From assembly GCA_047972995.1 (NCBI GenBank), contig JBKEBD010000004.1, positions 1 to 64,000 on the forward strand: 64,000 bases of DNA. The letters run 5' to 3'. The notes beneath the pieces were generated by a model, which worked only from the letters and a program-made list of their open reading frames with translations, had not been told where the DNA came from and did not search any database. This stretch comes from JBKEDC01 sp047972995 (GTDB lineage Bacteria; Bacteroidota; Bacteroidia; Bacteroidales; Prolixibacteraceae). The position numbers and the translations under genes were made by a program. This document shows, one piece after another, positions 1-6,970 of this stretch; positions within the stretch are counted from its first letter, which is position 1, and each line of letters opens with the position of its first letter.

Positions 1-1022
1 AGATAGTAGTAGCCTGTTTCTTCATTATAAATAATTTCAGGACCTTCCGACCCTTGCCACCTATTCCACCCCTCGCTATAATTACCTTGCACACGAGTGT
101 AGATACGTTTTCCCCAAGTACTTTCATCTTCCATATCGAAGGGAATTAATGGTAAGCCGGTTTCCGGGTTCAGCTCCAAAGCCACTAATCCGGAATGCCA
201 TGAGCCATAAATCAACCAGTGTGTATTTTCAGGTGTGATGACGTAGGCAGGATCGATGGCATTATATTTGAAATAAGAGTCTGTCCAACCTGATGCTGAT
301 TTTCTATACCATGGTTGATTCTCGGCATTTACTTCCCCCTCTTGTTTTTGGTATCCTTTATCAGAAACCGATGTTACTACCATTCCCCTGTCACTCCATA
401 GGTTCATGGCTAAGCCTGACGATTCCCGAAGGCCGATAAAAGAGCGTTCGGTCCAAGTATTATCAAAATTTTCGGTTGTATTTGCTTTTCCGTTGCCTAT
501 ATAATTATCGATAACCACACTGTAATACATACGATACTTACCGTTGTATTCATTCACGCCGGGAGCCCAAAAACCATATACGATATCATCTTCGGGAATA
601 GCTTCCAATCCGTATTTGTTTCTAATATTGTTCAGGCTATCGGGAATCCAGTTTGGAATACCACTCACTGCCATGCCCATAAACTCCCAATCTACCAAGT
701 CTTTGGAACGGCGTGTTAAATAATGCCCCGATGATGCTTCATGCGCATTACCATATGAAGCATCGGTGGTGTACATATAATAGTATCCGTTATCATATGC
801 CACACTCGGGTCGTGCACATTGGCTAAATTCCAAGAAGCCCGATTATCCCAACTTGAAATAGCACTATAATCGTCGGCATAGTCAGGAGCTGCATACGTA
901 TCTTCGTCATTTCCATTACCACTATCGCCACCATCAGCTACAATAGTGCTATCGCTATTACACGCCACCAAGGCTACTCCTGCGAAAAAGAGTGTTATGT
1001 TTTTAAAAAATGTTTGATACAT
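1..1022 (-). CDS. GH43 family arabinanase-like lipoprotein, 3' part cut by window edge
   Basis: The reverse-strand frame opens with ATG at 1022 and stays open to base 1, so about 340 residues are visible and the C-terminus is missing. Residues 1-21 form a lipoprotein signal ending in the lipobox LVAC (Cys21), which implies an outer-membrane or cell-surface anchor. After a Gly/Asp-rich linker comes HDPSV (Asp71), the position of the GH43 catalytic base. Further blade-like motifs follow, such as YYYMYTTD, FWAPGV and a WYRKSASGW stretch. The family contains endo-arabinanases, arabinofuranosidases and xylosidases. The early HDPS plus long inter-blade insertions favour an endo-arabinanase-like member, but the substrate is inferred. 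No SusC/SusD pair is visible inside the window. A TACATTTG box lies about 25 bp upstream of the start. Confidence 0.85.
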   Translation of the reverse strand, partial: MYQTFFKNITLFFAGVALVACNSDSTIVADGGDSGNGNDEDTYAAPDYADDYSAISSWDNRASWNLANVHDPSVAYDNGYYYMYTTDASYGNAHEASSGHYLTRRSKDLVDWEFMGMAVSGIPNWIPDSLNNIRNKYGLEAIPEDDIVYGFWAPGVNEYNGKYRMYYSVVIDNYIGNGKANTTENFDNTWTERSFIGLRESSGLAMNLWSDRGMVVTSVSDKGYQKQEGEVNAENQPWYRKSASGWTDSYFKYNAIDPAYVITPENTHWLIYGSWHSGLVALELNPETGLPLIPFDMEDESTWGKRIYTRVQGNYSEGWNRWQGSEGPEIIYNEETGYYY

Positions 1023-1375
1023 AAATTTAAGTTTAATTATTATGGACAAATGTAAATAAATCCTTAAGCTTATAGGGTGGATAATATCGTATAAAGAGTG
1101 GACAATTCCGCAAAAAATGCACATAGAACACGAATACCTCTTCAAGAAAAAAAAAGGCACTAACAACTGATTTACATAGAATTAAACAAACAAAATCACA
1201 TTATAGTGTAGCTCAACTAAAATTAGCATGAAGCCTAAAGTAGCGATTTATGCCACAATTTCGTTTAGTTAAAAATCATTGAAATTAGTGGGAATTTAGC
1301 AAACACGAAACAACCGACACACCGCCCCTAATCTGCTATTCATCATTTATCTTTCCCCCAACTCTTACTAGCAAT
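1023..1375. other. Intergenic region upstream of the GH43 gene
   Basis: No convincing gene is visible. On the reverse strand a TACATTTG box (1047-1054) could drive the GH43 gene. Two GTGGA-type words about 24 bp apart (near 1077 and 1101) lie upstream of that box and could be an activator site, but this is only suggestive. The rest is AT-rich with no recognisable structure. Confidence 0.4.
1047..1054 (-). promoter_or_regulatory. Bacteroidetes-type -7 box for the GH43 gene
   Basis: TACATTTG on the reverse strand matches TAnnTTTG. It would start transcription about 20 nt before the ATG at 1022. No clear TTG element was found at the usual distance. Confidence 0.4.
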
Positions 1376-1855
1376 TTATTGAACCGTCGGTAAACTTGGT
1401 GCCGCGATTCCTTCGAAGGATAACACTGCAAACGCTCTCCGCCTAATTGCCACAACAGCAAACGCTCTTCTTCTTGCAATCCAACTGTGCATACGCAGCT
1501 TCAAGTCGTCGTAGCGAGCCGCTAAGTAGTCTGTTTGTGCTTTGAGCTTCGTTTCTGTTAGAAGCTCTAACCGCTGAGCTTTTATTCCTCGCTGATAAGG
1601 CGAGGTGGGCGAATACAAATTGAGCTTAATCATCTTCAAAACATATTTATGCAACACACGCACGCCATCATCATCTATGGCATAATAATATTTCTCTAAA
1701 AGCACTCGGTTTACTGTGAGTAGTTTTTCTAGCATATCGTGCAACAAATCGCAAGCCACATCGGCAAAATCAACGCGTTTGCAATGAAAAGCAGTGTAGG
1801 CTAGCCAATGTGGATAACGCTCTTCTAAATAAAATATAATCTCTAGTTTTCTCAT
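1376..1855 (-). CDS. Unrecognised small protein with a weak sigma-region-2-like stretch
   Basis: A 159-residue protein that I cannot place in a family. Residues 15-50 (FHCKRVDF..DVACDLLHDMLEKL) and the following helix (HKYVLKMIKLNL) vaguely recall region 2 of small phage-type sigma factors, but this is pattern likeness only. The C-terminus contains a 10-residue tandem duplication: RRRAFAV occurs twice, encoded by a 30-bp direct repeat with the word GCAAACGCTCT at 1428 and 1458. The gene is isolated between two gene-poor stretches and is preceded by a very AT-rich region with an 11-bp inverted repeat (1905-1933). It may be a mobile-element remnant. Confidence 0.5.
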   Translation of the reverse strand: MRKLEIIFYLEERYPHWLAYTAFHCKRVDFADVACDLLHDMLEKLLTVNRVLLEKYYYAIDDDGVRVLHKYVLKMIKLNLYSPTSPYQRGIKAQRLELLTETKLKAQTDYLAARYDDLKLRMHSWIARRRAFAVVAIRRRAFAVLSFEGIAAPSLPTVQ

Positions 1856-1904
1856 GATAATAAGTTTTATAGTTTGTTTTATATTTTATTTATATTGTAA
1901 ATAT

Positions 1905-1933
1905 ACTAATTATATTATAAATATATAATTAGT
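1905..1933. repeat. AT-rich inverted repeat upstream of the 1376-1855 gene
   Basis: Perfect 11-bp arms ACTAATTATAT and ATATAATTAGT are separated by 7 bp, about 50 bp upstream of the reverse-strand gene. The position would suit an operator, but no binding protein is known. Confidence 0.45.
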
Positions 1934-2139
1934 TATAATATACTTTTTACTTAAACTTATGATTATCAAAGAACTCTCTATTTGTTAATAACGGTTAATA
2001 TGCAAGTGCATTACATCAGCCTCAACCCTACTTTCTCTCCTACATTCACAGCTTCCATATCATTATTAGCCTGGGTGATTATGGAGGTGGTGGCTGTGAC
2101 CTACAAATTACATATTCTCAAACTGGGTGTTTTAAATTG

Positions 2140-2255
2140 CTCTGAAAGAGCTAACCGTAATAGCCTAGTCATTCATGCCTAGCCAAATAATGTAGCATAA
2201 TATAAGGGCTATAAGACTGCCCCGTGTTGGCATTTATTACGGGTTTGCCTTAGAA
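2140..2255. repeat. Inverted pair of the dispersed TATTACGG/GCCTT motif
   Basis: CTAACCGTAATAGCC at 2151-2165 is the reverse complement of the motif seen at 23438-23463. At 2233-2255 a second copy reads TTTATTACGGGTTTGCCTTA in the opposite orientation. Two further copies lie at 23371-23395 and 23438-23463. The function is unknown. Confidence 0.5.
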
Positions 2256-2268
2256 GCTTCAGCTGCTG

Positions 2269-2307
2269 TACATCGAAAAACATCCATTATTTTGTTGAAA
2301 ATATTTT
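2269..2307 (+). repeat. 39-nt dispersed repeat, copy 1
   Basis: Begins TACATCGAAAAACATCC and ends GTTGAAAATATTTT. It matches 23581-23619 at 38 of 39 positions. Both copies lie downstream of TATTACGG motifs in gene-poor DNA. Confidence 0.7.
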
Positions 2308-2426
2308 TTAGCAATTTATTACAACCAACAACAAAACACCCCTTACTTGCACCTATTCACATCAAACTGATTTAAAGCACATTAAAACATAACTTGCATT
2401 TATTCAACACAAAAATGGATAAAAAA

Positions 2427-2505
2427 ACGTACCGTCCAGTACTTTTTACAGCAAAAATACAAGCTAGCCCATCCGACGAACTCTTTCTTCAAACAAAAAT
2501 GCAAG
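2427..2505 (+). repeat. Dispersed intergenic repeat family A, copy 1
   Basis: The core TACTTTTTACAGCAAAAATA followed by CAAGCTAG is shared with 45382-45455 and, inverted, with about 60300-60375. The conserved block continues to a second half ending ACAAAAATG. The complementary strand of the core contains TATTTTTG, a match to the -7 promoter box. Confidence 0.65.
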
Positions 2506-2715
2506 TCAGCTATACATTAAGCGGTATATACACCCGATACATATTAAAGATGATAAGGAAAATCAAGCAAATAAAGGTGTAATCGATGTTCTTCCCGAAT
2601 TTACAAGCGCATTTCAGCTTAAAAGTAAATTTCAAGTATTTACCTCTTCTATGTATCATCAACATTACGCCAAAAACAATAGATCAAACTGTTAACTTCT
2701 GTAGATATCAGCTGC

Positions 2716-2745
2716 TTGCTGCTCTACTTTTTTTGTGTATCTTTG
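2716..2745 (+). promoter_or_regulatory. purH promoter
   Basis: TTG at 2716-2718, then 19 bp, then TATCTTTG at 2738-2745. This is a textbook Bacteroidetes -33/-7 pair and places the transcript start about 20 nt before the ATG at 2771. It argues against the upstream in-frame GTG at 2735, which overlaps the box. Confidence 0.75.
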
Positions 2746-2770
2746 CGCATCAAGTTGCAAAATCAACAAA

Positions 2771-4363
2771 ATGACAGAGACAAGAAAAATTAAATCAGTA
2801 CTGATTTCGGTTTTCCACAAAGATGGATTAGACCTTATCGTAAAACGTCTGCACGAACTAGGCGTAGAATTAATTTCAACTGGCGGAACGCAAAGTTTCA
2901 TCGAAGAATTGGGCATTCCTTGCACAGCCGTTGAAAGCCTCACAAGCTACCCTTCAATCTTGGGAGGACGAGTAAAAACCCTTCACCCAAAAATCTTCGG
3001 TGGCATTTTGAACCGTCGCGACCATGAAGGCGACCAAAAACAAATCGCAGAGTATGAAATTCCATCAATCGACCTTATCATTGTTGACCTATATCCGTTT
3101 GAAGACACCGTCGCTTCAGGTGCTTCTGAAGATGATATCATCGAAAAAATTGACATCGGTGGTATTGCACTAATTCGAGGTGCGGCAAAAAACTACAACG
3201 ACGTTATTATCGTGTCTAATCGCGGTCAATATAGCAATCTGCTTAACCTCCTTAACGAGAAAAACGGCGAAAGCAATTTGACAGATCGCAAAGCCTATGC
3301 TCGCGAAGCTTTTGCCACTTCTTCACACTATGATTCAGCTATTTTCAGCTACTTCAACCGCGACAACGAAACAGCTTCAGAGCGCGTAAGCCTAAACGAT
3401 GGCGAAGTGTTGCGCTACGGTGAAAACCCTCACCAACAAGCCACCTTCTACAAACTTAACAATTCAAACAGCCAAAACACACTAGCCAATGCGCAAGTGC
3501 TACAAGGCAAACAACTTTCATACAACAACCTGCTTGATGCCGATGCAGCTTGGAAAGCCGCTTCCGATGCTTACCACGCCGTAAACCACATCGAAAACAA
3601 AACGGCTGTAGCTGTAATCAAGCACCTCAACCCTTGCGGACTAGCAGTAACCAACGACACTATTAAAGCACTCGATTTAGCTTGGGCTGGCGATCCTATC
3701 TCGGCATTCGGTTCTATCATCTGTTTCACCAGCACCGTAACGGCAGAAGTGGCTGAATGGTTCGGTAAAAAATTTGTGGAAATTATTATCGCTCCTGAAT
3801 TCACGCCTGAGGCTCTCGAAATTTTCAGCAAAAAGAAAAACTTGCGCCTATTGGTTACCAACATTAAAGCCGAAAGCACTGGCGAAAAACTTTATCGCTC
3901 AATTAGCGGCGGAATGTTAGTGCAAGACGAAGATGAAGGCATGGACTCAGAATTTAAACACGTGACTAAAATCGAATTCGAGGCTAGCAAAATGGAATTA
4001 GCAAAATTCGGTATCACAGCTTGTAAAAACCTTCGAAGCAATGCCATTGCTATCGTAACCGAAAATACCGACGGCTCATTCTGGCTAACGGGTGCCGGCA
4101 TGGGGCAACCTAACCGACTCGATAGCCTCCGCCAATTAACAATGCCTCGATTCAACATGAAAGAAGATGTGAAAATTGAAGAATCGGTGGTAATTTCCGA
4201 TGCCTTCTTCCCATTCCGCGACAGTGTTGAAGCAGCCAATGAATATGGCGTAAAATACATTGTGCAACCCGGTGGATCTATCCGCGATGAAGAGGTAATA
4301 GAAGCCTGCAATGAATTTGGAATGGCCATGGTGTTTACAGGTCGTCGCCATTTCAAACACTAA
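2771..4363 (+). CDS. purH: Bifunctional AICAR formyltransferase / IMP cyclohydrolase
   Basis: Catalyses the last two steps of de novo IMP synthesis: formylation of AICAR with 10-formyl-THF, then ring closure. It is a cytosolic enzyme. The first ~190 residues are the MGS-like cyclohydrolase domain (STGGT, SYPSILGGRVKTLHPKI). The remainder is the transformylase, with the signature KHLNPCG and a C-terminal GGSIRDEEVIEAC. The length from ATG 2771 is 530 residues, normal for the family. An in-frame GTG at 2735 is rejected because the promoter box overlaps it. The gene is followed after 150 bp by mreB, a linkage common in Bacteroidetes. Confidence 0.97.
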   Translation: MTETRKIKSVLISVFHKDGLDLIVKRLHELGVELISTGGTQSFIEELGIPCTAVESLTSYPSILGGRVKTLHPKIFGGILNRRDHEGDQKQIAEYEIPSIDLIIVDLYPFEDTVASGASEDDIIEKIDIGGIALIRGAAKNYNDVIIVSNRGQYSNLLNLLNEKNGESNLTDRKAYAREAFATSSHYDSAIFSYFNRDNETASERVSLNDGEVLRYGENPHQQATFYKLNNSNSQNTLANAQVLQGKQLSYNNLLDADAAWKAASDAYHAVNHIENKTAVAVIKHLNPCGLAVTNDTIKALDLAWAGDPISAFGSIICFTSTVTAEVAEWFGKKFVEIIIAPEFTPEALEIFSKKKNLRLLVTNIKAESTGEKLYRSISGGMLVQDEDEGMDSEFKHVTKIEFEASKMELAKFGITACKNLRSNAIAIVTENTDGSFWLTGAGMGQPNRLDSLRQLTMPRFNMKEDVKIEESVVISDAFFPFRDSVEAANEYGVKYIVQPGGSIRDEEVIEACNEFGMAMVFTGRRHFKH

Positions 4364-4384
4364 AAAATCCAAAATATTTCAGCT

Positions 4385-4420
4385 TTTGTTTATTTTATTA
4401 CGAAACTGTTACTACTTTTG
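4385..4420 (+). promoter_or_regulatory. Putative mreB operon promoter
   Basis: TACTTTTG at 4413-4420 matches the -7 consensus. TTTG at 4385-4388 is 24 bp upstream, longer than the usual spacing. The transcript would carry a leader of about 90 nt containing the hairpin at 4429-4462. Confidence 0.5.
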
Positions 4421-4428
4421 TAAATCAC

Positions 4429-4462
4429 AAGTATTCAGTCTTATTTTAAGACTCGAATACTT
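4429..4462 (+). promoter_or_regulatory. Hairpin in the mreB leader
   Basis: Arms AAGTATTC / GAATACTT (8 bp) and GTCTT / AAGAC (5 bp) enclose an ATTTT loop with a small internal bulge. It lies between the -7 box and the mreB ATG and is not followed by a T-run on the plus strand. A leader structure is more likely than a purH terminator, but its role is unknown. Confidence 0.4.
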
Positions 4463-4515
4463 GTGCATTTAATTGTACTTGTTACAAATTTTCAATACTC
4501 TGACACACAATAAAA

Positions 4516-5538
4516 ATGGGATTATTTTCTTTTTTGACCCAAGAAATAGCAATCGACCTTGGAACTGCAAACACCGTAATTATCCAAGATGGAAAAATCG
4601 TGCTTGACGAACCATCGGTGGTTGCCATTGATAGAAAAACAGAAAAACTTTGTGCTATTGGACATGAAGCTCGCCAAATGGAAGGAAGAACTCCTCCGGG
4701 AATCGAGACTGTACGCCCTCTTCGCGATGGGGTGATTGCCGACTTTAATGCTGCGGAACAAATGATTCGTGGCATGATTAAGAAAATCAACTCAAAAAGC
4801 AGCTTTTTTAGTCCCGCACTTAAAATTGTTGTGTGTATCCCTTCTGGTTCTACCGAAGTGGAAATTCGTGCCGTGCGCGACTCCAGTGAGCACGCTGGTG
4901 GTAGAGAAGTATATATGATTTACGAACCAATGGCAGCTGCTATTGGTATCGGTCTTGATGTGCAAGCCCCCGAGGGTACAATGATTGTTGATATCGGTGG
5001 TGGTACTACTGAAATTGCAGTCATTTCATTGGGTGGTATTGTTACAAACAAATCTATCCGTATTGCTGGTGATGACTTAACAGCCGATATCATTGAGTAC
5101 ATGAGCCATCAACACAATATTAAAGTAGGTGAACGCACTGCCGAACAAATTAAAATTAATGTAGGTGCTGCCCTTTCTTCTCTTGAAGAACCGCCTGCTC
5201 CTTATGTTGTGCAAGGACCAAACCGCATGACAGCATTGCCTGTGGAAGTTCCGGTAAGCTATCAAGAAATTTCTCATTGCTTAGAGAAATCAATTCATAA
5301 AATTGAAACCGCTATCTTGAGCGCATTGGAGCAAACTCCCCCCGAATTATATGCCGACATCGTGAATCGTGGTATTTATTTAGCTGGTGGTGGTGCGCAA
5401 TTACGTGGATTAGATCGTCGTTTATCAGAAAAAATCAATATCCCTTTCCACATTGCTGAAGATCCGCTTCGCGCTGTAGTTAGAGGTACTGGTATTGCGC
5501 TTAAAAACATCGATAAGTATCCATTCTTAATGCGCTAG
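4516..5538 (+). CDS. mreB: Rod shape-determining actin homologue MreB
   Basis: An actin-fold ATPase that polymerises under the inner membrane and positions the peptidoglycan elongation complex. Phosphate-1 loop IDLGTANT lies near residues 12-19 and phosphate-2 loop DIGGGTTE near 158-165. LAGGGAQLRG marks the adenosine region, and the typical ERTAEQIK helix is present. The length of 340 residues is normal. It is the first gene of mreB-mreC-mreD-mrdA-rodA. The gap to mreC is 20 bp, so co-transcription is likely. Confidence 0.97.
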   Translation: MGLFSFLTQEIAIDLGTANTVIIQDGKIVLDEPSVVAIDRKTEKLCAIGHEARQMEGRTPPGIETVRPLRDGVIADFNAAEQMIRGMIKKINSKSSFFSPALKIVVCIPSGSTEVEIRAVRDSSEHAGGREVYMIYEPMAAAIGIGLDVQAPEGTMIVDIGGGTTEIAVISLGGIVTNKSIRIAGDDLTADIIEYMSHQHNIKVGERTAEQIKINVGAALSSLEEPPAPYVVQGPNRMTALPVEVPVSYQEISHCLEKSIHKIETAILSALEQTPPELYADIVNRGIYLAGGGAQLRGLDRRLSEKINIPFHIAEDPLRAVVRGTGIALKNIDKYPFLMR

Positions 5539-5558
5539 AATAAAAAGGAAGGCTTCCT

Positions 5559-6470
5559 ATGAAAAATTTATGGAAATTTCTTTCTCGTTTTTCCACGTTC
5601 TTCGTATTCTTAATATTTCAATTCATTGCCTTTGGGCTCATGAGTCGTCATACGAGTTTGCAGAGCGTGCGCCTTGTTGGTTCAACCATCGAGGTGGTGG
5701 GAGCTTTACATGATGTATCAAGTAGTTGGAGAGATTATTTCTCGCTAAAGAGCACAAATAAAGAACTCAGCCAAGAAAATGCTCGCTTACATGCCGAACT
5801 AGAATACTACAAAGAGCGTTATCAAGATACCCATCAAGTTGATATTTCTGCCATTAAAGAAGCTATTCTAGTAGCTCAAAACGATAGCAGCACCGTAGAT
5901 ACTAATGGCGATTTCTCTGCATCTGTATTCAACGATACCTCACGATTCCATTTCGTTTCAGCTCGTGTGGTGAACAACAGTTTCCGCAGAGCAAACAACT
6001 TCATTACGCTCAACAAAGGACGAAGCGAAGGAGTGAGCGAAGAAATGGGGGTTATTGGTCCCGACGGTGTAGTGGGTATTATCACTTCCGTGAGTGCGAA
6101 CTATTCACTCGGACCATCGTTACTCAACAGCCGTTGGTCGGTTTCTACCAAGATTAAAAATTCGAAATATTTTGGTACATTGGCTTGGGATGGGAAAGAT
6201 CCGCAGTATGCCCAATTGCATGAAATTCCGTTCCACGTAGAGCTTTACCGCGGCGATACTCTAGTTACAAGTGGCTATTCCGATGTATTTCCTGAAGGTA
6301 TCCCCGTGGCTGTAATTGACACTTTTACCCACGTAAATGGAGCTAATTTCCTGAACATTTCAGCCAAATTACTAACAAATTTCCAAAATCTAAGCTATGT
6401 TACCATTGTAGCTAATAAAGATGCTGACGAAATTAAACAGCTAAGTAACACCTCAAAAAATGATGAATAA
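5559..6470 (+). CDS. mreC: Rod shape-determining protein MreC
   Basis: A bitopic inner-membrane protein that links MreB to the periplasmic synthesis enzymes. One membrane segment lies near residues 10-28. A coiled coil spans about 60-95 (STNKELSQENARLHAELEYY), followed by the beta-rich MreC core with GVSEEMGVIGPDGVVGII and GDTLVTSGYSDVFPEGIPV. It has 303 residues. The region just before the ATG (5546-5558) is a 13-bp palindrome AGGAAGGCTTCCT that contains a purine-rich ribosome-binding-like half, unusual in a genome with few such sites. The 3' end overlaps mreD by 11 bp. Confidence 0.95.
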   Translation: MKNLWKFLSRFSTFFVFLIFQFIAFGLMSRHTSLQSVRLVGSTIEVVGALHDVSSSWRDYFSLKSTNKELSQENARLHAELEYYKERYQDTHQVDISAIKEAILVAQNDSSTVDTNGDFSASVFNDTSRFHFVSARVVNNSFRRANNFITLNKGRSEGVSEEMGVIGPDGVVGIITSVSANYSLGPSLLNSRWSVSTKIKNSKYFGTLAWDGKDPQYAQLHEIPFHVELYRGDTLVTSGYSDVFPEGIPVAVIDTFTHVNGANFLNISAKLLTNFQNLSYVTIVANKDADEIKQLSNTSKNDE

Positions 6471-6969
6471 GCTGCCTAAAATAATACTTTTGCCATTGTT
6501 TATTATGGTTGTGCAGGTATTGCTGTTTAGTCATATTCATATGGCTGGTATGGCTGTGCCTTTCTTCTTCATCATCATTATCATGATGATGCCTTATGAC
6601 ACTTCGCCATATCTATTGATGCTTACAGGTTTTTCTCTCGGGCTCATAGTCGATTTATTCATGAATACAATAGGGCTCAACGCTGCAGCAACCACATTTC
6701 TAGCTTTTATTCGCCCGTCAATCATTCGTGCGATTTCTCGAAAAGATTATTCTGAACTTTGCCCATATCCTAATGTACACATCACTGGGTTTGCTTGGTT
6801 TTCTACATACAGTTTGTTGTGTTGCTTCTTTCATGAAGCTTTCTTATACACTGTTGAAGCTTTCAGCTTCGCCAATTACACACAAACCATCATTCGAATT
6901 ATTACGGGCACTTTGTTTAGTGCCATATTAATCATCATTACCGAATACATTACCCAAAAACCAAAATAG
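6460..6969 (+). CDS. mreD: Rod shape-determining membrane protein MreD
   Basis: A small polytopic inner-membrane protein of 169 residues with about five hydrophobic helices, including VQVLLFSHIHMAGMAVPFFF and the helix ending IIITEY. MreD proteins diverge in sequence, so the call rests on size, topology and position between mreC and mrdA. The start overlaps the end of mreC by 11 bp, indicating translational coupling. GFSLGLIVDLFMNTIGL resembles the conserved GLxxDxxxxxxxG signature of the family. Confidence 0.9.
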   Translation: MMNKLPKIILLPLFIMVVQVLLFSHIHMAGMAVPFFFIIIIMMMPYDTSPYLLMLTGFSLGLIVDLFMNTIGLNAAATTFLAFIRPSIIRAISRKDYSELCPYPNVHITGFAWFSTYSLLCCFFHEAFLYTVEAFSFANYTQTIIRIITGTLFSAILIIITEYITQKPK

Positions 6970-6970
6970 T

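Larger units (their letters stand above)
1856..2770. other. Gene-poor repeat-rich gap before purH
   Basis: No supported gene. The gap holds an AT-rich palindrome (1905-1933), an inverted pair of a TATTACGG-type motif (2140-2165 and 2233-2255), a 39-nt repeat shared with 23581-23619 (2269-2307), one copy of a dispersed repeat (about 2427-2505) and the purH promoter (2716-2745). Short open frames here overlap the repeats and look accidental. Confidence 0.6.

Noticed and set aside
1982..2182. 66-codon plus-strand frame in the gap before purH
   Set aside because: It overlaps the inverted TATTACGG motif, has no promoter and reads as unstructured translation of repeat DNA.
2394..2582. 62-codon frame containing repeat A copy 1
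   Set aside because: The repeat is read in a different frame from the peptide shared by the other two copies, so protein-level conservation is not supported.
2735..2770. GTG start of purH adding 12 residues
   Set aside because: The GTG overlaps the TATCTTTG promoter box; ATG 2771 gives a normal PurH N-terminus.
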